A stretch of DNA of 64,000 bases. It comes from Clostridium vitabionis (GTDB taxonomy: Bacteria; Bacillota; Clostridia; Lachnospirales; Lachnospiraceae). Below are positions 25,867-35,100 of this stretch, in pieces; position 1 is the stretch's first letter; each line of letters begins with the position of its first letter. The DNA is taken from NCBI RefSeq assembly GCF_015351765.1, contig NZ_JADKQA010000001.1, positions 566,394 through 630,393 of the forward strand, in the 5' to 3' direction. A program made the position numbers and the translations under genes. Under the pieces are notes generated by a model that was not told the origin of the DNA, did not search any database, and was given only the letters and a program-made list of their open reading frames with translations.

Positions 25867-26571
25867 ATGAAAAACAAGAGGGTAATGCTCAAGCTTTCCG
25901 GCGAGGCGCTTGCCGGCGAGAAGAAGACCGGCTACGACGAGGATACTGTGCGCGCTGTCGCTGTGCAGGTGAAGAAGGCTGTGGATGCCGGGATAGAGGT
26001 TGGCATTGTCACCGGCGGGGGCAATTTCTGGAGAGGCCGCTCGAGCAAGGCGATCGACCGCACGAAGGCGGACCAGATCGGCATGCTGGCGACCGTGATG
26101 AACTGCATCTATGTCTCGGAGATTTTCCGCTCGGAGGGGATGAAGACGAAGATCATGACGCCGTTTGCTGTCGGTGCCATGACGGAGCTCTTCTCCAAGG
26201 ATAAGGCGGTCCGGGCCCTGGAGAAGGGCACGGTGGTGTTCTTTGCCGGCGGTACGGGACATCCGTTCTTCTCCACAGACACCGGGGTCGCGCTCCGCGC
26301 GGCGGAGATTGACGCGGACATGATCCTCCTGGCGAAGTCTGTGGACGGTGTCTATGACAGCGATCCCAAGAAGAATCCGGATGCGAAGCGATTCGACCGG
26401 ATTTCCATCCAGGAGGTTCTTGACCGGAAGCTTGAGGTTGTGGATCTGACTGCCTCCGTGATCTGTATGGAGAATCACATCCCGCTTGCGGTGTTCAGCC
26501 TGAATGAGAAGGACGGCATCGAGAACGCCCTCAGGGGCAAGGTCAACGGAACGATCGTGACCGCGGACTGA
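25867..26571 (+). CDS. pyrH: UMP kinase
   Basis: Phosphorylates UMP to UDP. 234 residues of the amino-acid-kinase fold: MLKLSGEALAGEKKTG, GIVTGGGNFWRGRS, VFFAGGTGHPFFSTDT (nucleotide and UMP pocket) and DADMILLAKSVDGVYDSDP. It heads the conserved pyrH-frr-uppS-cdsA-dxr-rseP operon. An AAAGGGGA site precedes the start region. Confidence 0.97.
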   Translation: MKNKRVMLKLSGEALAGEKKTGYDEDTVRAVAVQVKKAVDAGIEVGIVTGGGNFWRGRSSKAIDRTKADQIGMLATVMNCIYVSEIFRSEGMKTKIMTPFAVGAMTELFSKDKAVRALEKGTVVFFAGGTGHPFFSTDTGVALRAAEIDADMILLAKSVDGVYDSDPKKNPDAKRFDRISIQEVLDRKLEVVDLTASVICMENHIPLAVFSLNEKDGIENALRGKVNGTIVTAD

Positions 26572-26627
26572 CGAAGGAAAATTATCCGGCGGGCAGGAAA
26601 GCCTGCCAGAATAAGGAGAAGGAATTT

Positions 26628-27182
26628 ATGGATGAGAGACTCAAGGTATACGACGAGAAGATGACGAAGTCCTACAACGCGATGATCGAGGAGTTCACCG
26701 CCATCCGCGCCGGGCGCGCCAATCCCCATGTGCTGGACCACATCCGGGTAGACTACTACGGCTCGCCGACCCCGATCCAGCAGGTGGCCAATGTGACCGT
26801 TCCGGAGGCGAGGATCATCCAGATCACGCCCTGGGACAAGAAGATGGTGAATGCCATTATGAAGGCGATCCAGACCTCGGATCTCGGCATCAATCCCAAC
26901 ACTGACGGCTCGACGATCCGCCTGGTGTTCCCGGAGCTCACCGAGGAGCGCAGAAAGGAACTCTCGAAGGACGTCCGCAAGAAGGGCGAGGCGGCCAAGG
27001 TGGCTGTCCGCAATATCCGCCGCGATGCCAACGAGCAGGTCAAGAAGATGCAGAAGAACGGCGATATTTCCGAGGATGACCAGGCAAATCTTGAGGATGA
27101 TATCCAGAAGGCGACGGACAAGATGATGAAGAAAGTGGACAAGGCCGTCGAGGACAAGACGAAGGAGATTATGACGGTCTGA
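26628..27182 (+). CDS. frr: Ribosome-recycling factor
   Basis: 184-residue factor that splits the post-termination ribosome together with EF-G. It shows FTAIRAGRANPHVLD, VTVPEARIIQITPWDKKM and GSTIRLVFPELTEERRKEL, plus the long helical bundle with KKMQKNGDISEDD. AAGGAGAAGG site. A terminator-like hairpin follows before uppS. Confidence 0.98.
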   Translation: MDERLKVYDEKMTKSYNAMIEEFTAIRAGRANPHVLDHIRVDYYGSPTPIQQVANVTVPEARIIQITPWDKKMVNAIMKAIQTSDLGINPNTDGSTIRLVFPELTEERRKELSKDVRKKGEAAKVAVRNIRRDANEQVKKMQKNGDISEDDQANLEDDIQKATDKMMKKVDKAVEDKTKEIMTV

Positions 27183-27203
27183 TTCGCGGAGAAAGCCGAA
27201 AGA

Positions 27204-27228
27204 GGGGGCAGGTTTTCTGCCCCCTTTT
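27204..27228 (+). terminator. Terminator-like hairpin between frr and uppS
   Basis: GGGGGCAG (27204-27211) and CTGCCCCC (27217-27224) pair perfectly and are followed by TTTT. It lies inside an otherwise continuous operon with no clear promoter downstream, so it probably lowers rather than stops transcription of uppS and later genes. Confidence 0.8.
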
Positions 27229-27248
27229 CTGTGAAAGGATGGGTTTTT

Positions 27249-27974
27249 ATGGCAGAGGAACTGGAAGGTCTTGTCATCCCCAGGCATGTCGCCATTATTC
27301 TCGACGGCAACGGCCGCTGGGCAAAGAAGCGGGGACTCCCGCGGACCGCGGGCCACAAGCAGGGCTGCGCCGCCGTGGAGCAGACCGTGGAGGACGCGGC
27401 GCGCCTCGGGATCCGGTATCTTACGGTATACGGATTCTCTACGGAGAACTGGAAGCGGCCGGAGGATGAGGTGAGCACCCTCATGAACCTGTTCCGGTTT
27501 TATACGAAGCGCCTGCTCAAGATCGCCACAGCCAACAATGTTCGGGTGAAAATGATCGGCGAGCGGACAAGGTTTGCCCCGGATCTCCAGGAGGGGATCC
27601 GCCAGCTGGAGGAGCGGACGAAGGAGAACACCGGGCTGACCTTCGTCATCGCCGTGAATTACGGCGGAAGGGATGAGATTACCCGTGCCGTCCGCCGGAT
27701 TGCGGAGGAGGTGAGGTCCGGAATCCTGGACCCGGGGGAGATTACGGAACAGAAGGTCGCTGCCTATCTGGATACGGCGGGAATCCCCGATCCGGACCTG
27801 CTCATCCGCACAAGCGGGGAGCTTAGGCTGTCCAATTTCCTGCTCTGGCAGCTCGCCTACGCGGAATTTTACATTACCGATGTCCTCTGGCCCGATTTCA
27901 ACCGGGAGGAGCTGATCCGGGCGATCCGCGCGTACAATCGGCGCGACCGGCGCTTCGGAGGCGTTAAGGCATAA
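27249..27974 (+). CDS. uppS: Isoprenyl transferase (undecaprenyl diphosphate synthase)
   Basis: Cis-prenyltransferase of 241 residues making the C55 lipid carrier for cell-wall precursors. Motifs: HVAIILDGNGRWAKKRGLPR, GIRYLTVYGFSTENWKRP, VNYGGRDEI and DLLIRTSGELRLSNFLLWQ. ATG 27249 has a GAAAGGA site; a GTG at 27231 is in frame but lacks one. The usual Met in DGNxRWA is retained as Gly-Arg, as in many homologues. Ends 15 bases before cdsA. Confidence 0.96.
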   Translation: MAEELEGLVIPRHVAIILDGNGRWAKKRGLPRTAGHKQGCAAVEQTVEDAARLGIRYLTVYGFSTENWKRPEDEVSTLMNLFRFYTKRLLKIATANNVRVKMIGERTRFAPDLQEGIRQLEERTKENTGLTFVIAVNYGGRDEITRAVRRIAEEVRSGILDPGEITEQKVAAYLDTAGIPDPDLLIRTSGELRLSNFLLWQLAYAEFYITDVLWPDFNREELIRAIRAYNRRDRRFGGVKA

Positions 27975-27989
27975 ACAGGAGGCGGTTAT

Positions 27990-28790
27990 ATGTTTGTCAC
28001 CCGACTCATCAGCGGAATCGCCTTGGTGGCGGTTCTCATCGCGGTCATGCTTGCCGGGGGATCTGTGGTCTTTCTTGCGACATTTCTTGTCGCCATGATC
28101 GGCATGTTTGAATATTACCGTGCGGTCGGCATCGAGAAGGCGGCTCCCGGCATCGCCGGCTATGCCTGCTGTGCCGCCTTTTACATTCTCACCGCCCATC
28201 GGGCGGAGAGCCTCGCGCAGCTCTTCATCGTGATTTCCCTGATGGCGGTTATGGCCTGCTATGTCCTTCAGTTCCCGAAATTCACGATCGAGCAGGCCGC
28301 GGAGGCATTTCTCGGCGTTGTGTATCCAGGCGTTATGATGTCGTATGTATACCGGGTGCGTATGATGCCGGACGGCCTGTACCTTGTCTGGCTGATCTTC
28401 CTGAGTGCCTGGGGCTGCGACACGCTGGCCTACTGCTCGGGGCGGCTGTTCGGGCGGCATAAGATGACGCCGGTTCTCAGTCCGCACAAGACGGTGGAAG
28501 GGGCTGTCGGCGGGACGCTCGGAGCGGCTCTTCTCGGGTTCCTGTTCGGCATGGTTTTCGCGGACAGGCTCACGCTCGCGAATCCGGCAATCGCATGCAC
28601 GCTCTCGTGTGGCATCGGCGCCCTCATCTCGCAGATCGGCGATCTCACCGCCTCGGGGATCAAGCGGAATCACGGCATCAAGGATTACGGGCACCTGATT
28701 CCCGGGCATGGCGGCATCATGGACCGGTTTGACAGTGTGATCTTCACAGCGCCGGCGATCTATCTCGCGCTGATGTTCCTGGCAAAGTGA
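27990..28790 (+). CDS. cdsA: Phosphatidate cytidylyltransferase
   Basis: Membrane enzyme of 266 residues making CDP-diacylglycerol from phosphatidic acid and CTP. Several hydrophobic segments fill the N-terminal half. The signature near the C terminus is ITASGIKRNHGIKDYGHLIPGHGG-like, seen here as SGIKRNHGIKDYGHLIPGHG followed by IMDRFDS. GRLFGRHKMTPVLSPHKTVEG is also diagnostic. AGGAGGCGG ribosome site. Confidence 0.96.
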   Translation: MFVTRLISGIALVAVLIAVMLAGGSVVFLATFLVAMIGMFEYYRAVGIEKAAPGIAGYACCAAFYILTAHRAESLAQLFIVISLMAVMACYVLQFPKFTIEQAAEAFLGVVYPGVMMSYVYRVRMMPDGLYLVWLIFLSAWGCDTLAYCSGRLFGRHKMTPVLSPHKTVEGAVGGTLGAALLGFLFGMVFADRLTLANPAIACTLSCGIGALISQIGDLTASGIKRNHGIKDYGHLIPGHGGIMDRFDSVIFTAPAIYLALMFLAK

Positions 28791-28802
28791 TAGGGAGGAA
28801 TC

Positions 28803-29957
28803 ATGGCAGAGCAGAAGAAAATCAGTATTCTCGGTTCGACGGGATCCATCGGGACACAGACCCTTGAGATTGTCCGGAATAACGGCGATCTCCGGGTGAC
28901 GGCGCTCGCCGCGGGGAAAAATGTCCGCCGGATGGAAGAGCAGGTCCGGGAGTTTTCCCCGGAAATGGCAGTTCTCTATGACGAGGACGCGGCGGCGGAG
29001 CTTAAGGAGCGTGTCCGGGATCTCCCGGTCCGGGTTCTTTCCGGCATGGACGGGCTTCTCGCGGCGGCTGCCGAGGCACCGGCGGACATCGTCGTCACGG
29101 CGGTCGTCGGGATGATCGGAATCCGGCCGACGATCGCCGCCATGGAGGCAGGACGGGATATCGCCCTGGCGAACAAGGAGACGCTGGTTACGGCGGGGCA
29201 CATCATCATGCCTCTCGCGGAGAAGACGGGGGTCAGGATCCTTCCGGTCGACAGCGAGCATTCGGCCATCTTCCAGAGCCTCCAGGGGGAATCGATGAAT
29301 AAGATTCATAAGATCCTGCTGACGGCAAGCGGCGGCCCTTTCCGGGGGAAAACCAGAGCGGAGCTCGCGGATGTCCGGGTTGAGGACGCCCTGAAGCATC
29401 CCAACTGGTCGATGGGAAGGAAAATCACGATCGACAGCTCCACGATGGTTAACAAGGGGCTGGAGGTCATGGAGGCCCACTGGCTGTTCGGCGTCTCCGT
29501 GGATGATGTCCAGGTGGTCGTCCAGCCGCAGAGCGTCATCCACTCGATGGTCGAGTATGAGGACGGCGCGGTCATTGCCCAGCTCGGGACGCCGGACATG
29601 AAGCTGCCGATCCAGTACGCGCTGTACTATCCGTACCGCCGGTTTCTTCCGGGGAAGCGGCTGGACTTTGCGGCGCTTAAGTCCATCACCTTTGAGGATC
29701 CGGATCCGGTGAATTTCCCGGGACTTGGGCTTGCCTTCCGGGCCGGCCGCCGGGGCGGGACGCTGCCGGTGGTCTTCAATGCGGCGAACGAGAAGGCGGT
29801 CGCCCTGTTCCTTGACCGGAAGATCCGCTACCTCGCGATCCCCGAGATCATCCAGGCGGCGATGGAACACCATACGGTCCGGGACAATCCGTCCGTGGAG
29901 GAGATTCTCCGGGCGGAGCGGGAGACGGACGAATATATTGAGGGAAGAACATGGTGA
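28803..29957 (+). CDS. dxr: 1-deoxy-D-xylulose 5-phosphate reductoisomerase
   Basis: Second enzyme of the MEP isoprenoid pathway, 384 residues. NADPH site ISILGSTGSIGTQTLEIV; metal and substrate residues in LPVDSEHSAIFQSLQG, ILLTASGGPFRGK and HPNWSMGRKITIDSSTMVNK, followed by EVMEAHWLFG. The stop codon overlaps the rseP start by 7 bases. With ispG and uppS in the same operon it supplies isoprenoids for the cell-wall carrier lipid. Confidence 0.98.
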   Translation: MAEQKKISILGSTGSIGTQTLEIVRNNGDLRVTALAAGKNVRRMEEQVREFSPEMAVLYDEDAAAELKERVRDLPVRVLSGMDGLLAAAAEAPADIVVTAVVGMIGIRPTIAAMEAGRDIALANKETLVTAGHIIMPLAEKTGVRILPVDSEHSAIFQSLQGESMNKIHKILLTASGGPFRGKTRAELADVRVEDALKHPNWSMGRKITIDSSTMVNKGLEVMEAHWLFGVSVDDVQVVVQPQSVIHSMVEYEDGAVIAQLGTPDMKLPIQYALYYPYRRFLPGKRLDFAALKSITFEDPDPVNFPGLGLAFRAGRRGGTLPVVFNAANEKAVALFLDRKIRYLAIPEIIQAAMEHHTVRDNPSVEEILRAERETDEYIEGRTW

Positions 29958-31015
29958 TCAACATTCTCTGCGCTGTTCTCGTCTTCAGCGTTATCGTGCT
30001 GTTTCATGAGCTGGGACATTTTCTCATGGCAAAGCGCGCCGGCATCGGCGTCGTGGAATTTTCCCTGGGCATGGGGCCGCGGATCCTGAGCTTTGTCTGC
30101 GGCGGCACCCGCTACTCGTGGAAAATCCTTCCGCTCGGCGGCTCCTGCATGATGCTTGGGGAGGACATGGATGATGTGCCGGAGGAGGAGATTCCGGACG
30201 GCGTCACCGGCATCCCGTTCGGACAGGCCCCGGCATTTGCTCGGTTCCTTGTCATTTTCGGCGGGCCGCTGTTTAATTTCCTCATGGCGTTCCTCTGCGC
30301 GTTCGTCATGATCCTGATGTCGGGCTATGACCGGCCGGTGATCCAGAGTGTCATGGAAGGGTACCCCGCTGAGGAGGCCGGGCTCCAGGCAGGAGATACG
30401 GTCACAGACATCAACGGGCACGCGATCCGGATATACCGGGATATGACCGCCTACACCCAGACGCATACCGGGGCGGAGTTGGAGGTGACGGTCCTCCGCG
30501 GCGGGGAAAAGCGGACGGTGACCCTCACCCCGGCGTACTCGGCGGCGGACGGGCGCTACCTGATCGGAATCCGCGGCGGCGCCTATGAACAGGCCAATGT
30601 CCTCACCGCGGCGAAGTACAGCGTCTATGAGCTGCGCTACTGGGTGTACATCACCTATGAGAGCCTGTTCATGCTTGTCCGGCGGCAGGTATCCCCGGAT
30701 GAGCTGAGCGGCCCTGTGCGTATCGTGTCGATGATCGGCACAACCGTCCAGGAGACCCGGCAGTACGGGATCGGGACGGTTATCGTGAACCTTCTCAATA
30801 TGACCGTGCTTCTTTCCGTGAACCTCGCGGTCATGAACCTTCTGCCGCTGCCCGCGCTCGACGGGGGCAGGCTCCTGTTTATCATCGTCGAGATGATCCG
30901 CGGCAGGCGGGTGGATCCGGAGCTGGAGGCGAAGGTGCACATCGCCGGGTTTGGCCTGCTGATGGCGCTCATGGTCTTTGTCTTCTATAATGATATCCGG
31001 ATGCTCTTAAAGTGA
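29951..31015 (+). CDS. rseP: RIP metalloprotease RseP/RasP (site-2 protease)
   Basis: Intramembrane zinc protease of 354 residues that cleaves anti-sigma factors and signal-peptide remnants. Zinc motif FHELGHFLMAKRAGI in the first membrane segment; a PDZ domain in the middle (YPAEEAGLQAGDTVTDING); the second metal motif NLLPLPALDGGRL near the C terminus. The membrane-anchored zf-HC2 protein at 3116-3463 would be the sort of client this protease processes, though that link is only an inference. Confidence 0.96.
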   Translation: MVINILCAVLVFSVIVLFHELGHFLMAKRAGIGVVEFSLGMGPRILSFVCGGTRYSWKILPLGGSCMMLGEDMDDVPEEEIPDGVTGIPFGQAPAFARFLVIFGGPLFNFLMAFLCAFVMILMSGYDRPVIQSVMEGYPAEEAGLQAGDTVTDINGHAIRIYRDMTAYTQTHTGAELEVTVLRGGEKRTVTLTPAYSAADGRYLIGIRGGAYEQANVLTAAKYSVYELRYWVYITYESLFMLVRRQVSPDELSGPVRIVSMIGTTVQETRQYGIGTVIVNLLNMTVLLSVNLAVMNLLPLPALDGGRLLFIIVEMIRGRRVDPELEAKVHIAGFGLLMALMVFVFYNDIRMLLK

Positions 31016-31080
31016 CGGGGCTTCGGAGCGGAATGTAAGCCGTCCTGACGGGCAGGCGATGCACAGGAAAAGAGGAAAAT

Positions 31081-32169
31081 ATGGCATTCAGGGATCACAC
31101 AAGAGCAGTGAGGATCGGAAACCGGGTGATCGGCGGCGGCCGGCCGGTGCTGATCCAGTCGATGTGCAACACGAAGACCGAGGATGTAGAGGGAACGGTC
31201 CGGCAGATCCTCCGCCTGGAGAAGGCCGGCTGCGATATTATCCGCTGTGCTGTTCCCACGATGGAGGCGGCTCTCGCGATCCGGGAGATCCGGAAACAGA
31301 TCCACATCCCGCTCGTCGCGGATATTCATTTTGATTATCGACTCGCGCTCGCGGCGATGGAGAACGGCGCGGACAAGATCCGCATCAATCCGGGCAACAT
31401 CGGCTCCGATGAACGGGTGCGCGCCGTGGTGAACGAGGCCCGGGACAGGCATATCCCGATCCGTGTCGGGGTCAATTCCGGTTCCCTGGAGAAGGACATT
31501 CTGGAAAAATATCACGGCGTCACGGCGGAGGGGCTCGTGGAGAGCGCTCTCGACAAGGTGCACCTGATCGAGGACATGGGCTATGACAATCTCGTCATCA
31601 GCATCAAGTCCTCGGATGTCCTGATGTGTGTCCGCGCGCATGAGCTGATCGCCGGGAGGACGGACCACCCGCTCCATGTCGGGATCACCGAGGCCGGAAC
31701 CATCCTGGAGGGCAGCATCAAGTCCGCGGTCGGCCTCGGCCTCATCCTCTACCAGGGGATCGGCGACACGATCCGGGTATCCCTGACCGGGGACCCGCTT
31801 GAGGAGGTCCGGGCGGGGAAGGAGATCCTCCGGACGCTCGGCCTCCGGAAGGGCGGTGTGGAGGTTGTCTCCTGCCCGACCTGCGGCCGGACGCAGATTG
31901 ACCTGATCAGCCTGGCAAACCAGGTGACGGAGATGGTCAGGGACTATCCGCTGGATATCAAGGTAGCCGTCATGGGCTGTGTGGTCAACGGTCCCGGCGA
32001 GGGCAGGGAGGCTGCTCTCGGGATCGCCGGCGGCGTCGGGGAGGGGCTGCTCCTTAGACACGGCGAGATTGTCCGGAAGCTCCCGGAGGATCAGCTGCTC
32101 CCGGCGCTCCGGGCAGAGCTTGACCGCATGGTCATGGAGAAGAATCAGAAGGAAATCAGCACTTCCTGA
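31081..32169 (+). CDS. ispG: 4-hydroxy-3-methylbut-2-enyl-diphosphate synthase
   Basis: Iron-sulfur enzyme of the MEP pathway (gcpE), 362 residues. It begins with VRIGNRVIGGGRPVLIQSMC, and the 4Fe-4S cysteines lie in VVSCPTCGRTQIDL and VAVMGCVVNGPGEGREA. TIM-barrel N-terminal domain and short reductase-like C terminus, the bacterial two-domain form. It replaces proS, which sits at this place in Bacillus. Ribosome site AGAGGA; 14 bases separate it from polC. Confidence 0.97.
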   Translation: MAFRDHTRAVRIGNRVIGGGRPVLIQSMCNTKTEDVEGTVRQILRLEKAGCDIIRCAVPTMEAALAIREIRKQIHIPLVADIHFDYRLALAAMENGADKIRINPGNIGSDERVRAVVNEARDRHIPIRVGVNSGSLEKDILEKYHGVTAEGLVESALDKVHLIEDMGYDNLVISIKSSDVLMCVRAHELIAGRTDHPLHVGITEAGTILEGSIKSAVGLGLILYQGIGDTIRVSLTGDPLEEVRAGKEILRTLGLRKGGVEVVSCPTCGRTQIDLISLANQVTEMVRDYPLDIKVAVMGCVVNGPGEGREAALGIAGGVGEGLLLRHGEIVRKLPEDQLLPALRAELDRMVMEKNQKEISTS

Positions 32170-32183
32170 ACTGGAGGGATAGC

Positions 32184-35100
32184 ATGAAGGCGTTTCTGGA
32201 GGTATTTGCCGGGATTCAGGTGGATCAGGATCTCCTAGGGCTTGCGGAGCTGATCCGCGTGGACAGGGTCACGGTGAACCGCAGCCGGACGAAGCTGCGC
32301 GTCTACACCGAGAGCCCCCGGCTGCTCTTCCGGGGGACAGTTGACCGGCTGGAGCGGACGATCTCCCGCCAGCTTTTCCCCGGGCGAAATGTCGATGTCC
32401 ATATCCAGGAAAAATATCATCTCTCGGAGCAGTATACGCCGGAATCCCTGATGGAGGTCTACCGCGACAGCATTTCCCAGGAGCTCCGGCGCTACAGCAT
32501 CCTGCTGTTCACGATGTTCCGCCGGGCGCGGATCTCCTACGCGGGAAAGGACGGGATGACCCTCGATCTGGAGGACAGCCGGATAGCCCGCGAGAAGGCG
32601 CCGGAACTGAAGCGTGTCCTGGAGAAGATCTTCAATGAGCGCTGCCAGGTTCCGCTGGAGATTACCCTGGCCTGGCATGAGCCGGCGACCAAGCAGGAGG
32701 AGGCGAGCGAGGCTTACGTTCTCCAGGTGCCGGAAAAGGGCGTACAGGCGATCGCCGAGCCGGAGAGGGGATTCCCGGCATCCTCCGGCGAGGACGGCAT
32801 GGCAGGGGACGCTTCCGGAGCCCGAGAGGCTTCCGGGGCCGGAGGGGCTTCCCCGGAGAATGCCGGGAAGACGGGCACACCCGCGGGGAAGGCCGTCCCC
32901 GGGGAGAATGCCCGGAAGAAGGCAGCGGCCGGGGATGCCCACGGACAGGAGAAGAGCACCTTCCGCGGCCAAAGGGACGGCCAGAAGGACAGGTTTGCGG
33001 ATCGCGGCCGGGGAAAGAAATTCGGCAGAGGCGCCCGCAGGCCGTATTCCCGTTCGGAGAACGAGGACGTCCTCTACGGCAGGGATTTTACCGATGAGCC
33101 GATTCCGATCAGCGAGCTCGAGGAGAGGAGCGGCATCACCGCCGTCCGCGGACAGATCCTCAAGGAGGAGGAGCGCGAACTTCGAACCGGGAATAAACTC
33201 TTTATTTTCAACATTTCCGATTTTACCGACACCATCAGCGTCAAGATCTTTTCCTCCGAGGAAAGCCTTGACGATCTGAAAAACGCGACGAGGCCGGGAA
33301 CTTTTGTCGTGATCCGCGGCGTGCTGACCCACGACAAGTTCGACGGCGAGCTGACGCTGGGATCGGTCTCCGGTATCAAGAAATGCGCGGATTTCCGGAC
33401 AAAGCGCGAGGATCACAGCGAGATCAAGCGGGTGGAGCTCCACTGCCACACCAAGATGTCCGATATGGACGGCGTCTCGGATGTCGCGGACATCGTGAGC
33501 CGCGCGAAGTCCTGGGGAATGGACGCCATCGCCGTGACCGATCACGGCTCGGTGCAGGCATTTCCCGACGCCGCGGGCGCTGCGGGGAAGGACATCAAGA
33601 TCCTCTACGGCATGGAGGGGTATCTTGTCGATGACACCCTGGAGCTCGTGGTCAACGGGAAGGGACAGAGCCTCGACGATCCCTGTGTCGTCTTCGATAT
33701 TGAGACGACCGGCTTCAGCGCGGTCCGGGACCGGGTGATCGAGATCGGCGCCGTGAAGGTGGAACATGGCCGGATCACAGACAAATTCAGCACCTTTGTG
33801 AACCCGAAGGTGCCGATTCCCTTCCGGATCGAGGAACTGACCAGCATCAATGACAGCATGGTTGTCAATGCGCCGCCGATCGAGGAGGTGCTCCCGGAGT
33901 TTTTCAGGTTCTGCGGGGACGCCGTCATTGTGGCGCACAATGCCTCCTTCGACACCGGCTTCATGCGGGAGAATGCCCGCCGGCTCGGCCTTCCCTACGA
34001 CCCGACGATCCTGGACACGGTTTCCCTGGCACGGATGCTTCTTCCGAACCTTCACCGGTTCAAGCTGGATACGGTCGCGAAGGAGCTGCACATTTCCCTG
34101 GAGAACCATCACCGGGCGGTCGACGACGCGGGCTGCACCGCGGAGATTTTCTGCCGTTTCGTCGAGATGCTGAAAAACCGCGGGATCCGGACGCTCGGAG
34201 AGCTCGCGGAGAAGGACCGGATGACGCCGGACATGATCCGGAAGATGCCGACCTACCATATTATTCTTCTGGCGAAAAATGACCTCGGCCGGATCAACCT
34301 TTACCGGCTCGTCTCGGAATCCTGCATCAATTACTTTGCCCGGAAGCCGAGGATTCCGCGGAGTATTCTCAAAAAGTACCGCGAGGGGCTGATTCTCGGC
34401 TCCGCCTGCGAGGCCGGCGAGCTGTTCCAGGCGATCGAGCGCGATGTGCCGGAGAGCCGTCTCGGGAAAATCGTGGAATTTTACGATTATCTGGAAATCC
34501 AGCCGACGGGGAACAACGAATTTCTCCTGCGGAATGAGTCCAGCGGGTATCATGATGAGGAAGACCTGCGGAACCTCAACCGGAAGATTGTGCGCCTCGG
34601 CGAAAAGTTCAACAAGCCGGTGTGCGCGACCTGCGACGTGCACTTCCTGGATCCGGAGGATGAGATTTACCGGCGGATCATCATGTATTCCAAGGGGTTT
34701 GAGGATGCCGACCACCAGCCGCCGCTGTACCTCAGGACGACGGAGGAGATGCTCGAGGAATTTTCCTATCTCGGCAGCGACAAGGCGCGGGAGGTCGTGA
34801 TCACGAACACCAGGAAGATCGCGGCGATGATCGAGCCGATCCAGCCCACCCGGCCGGACAAGCGGCCGCCGATCATTCCGGATTCCGACAAGACGCTCCG
34901 GACGATCTGCTACAACCGGGCGCATGAGATTTATGGCGAGAATCTGCCGAAGATCGTCACCGACCGCCTGGAGGTTGAGCTCAACTCGATCATCAGCAAC
35001 GGGTATGCCGTCATGTACATCATCGCCCAGAAGCTCGTCTGGAAGGCGAATGAGGATGGGTACCTGGTCGGCTCAAGAGGGTCTGTCGGCTCGTCGTTTG

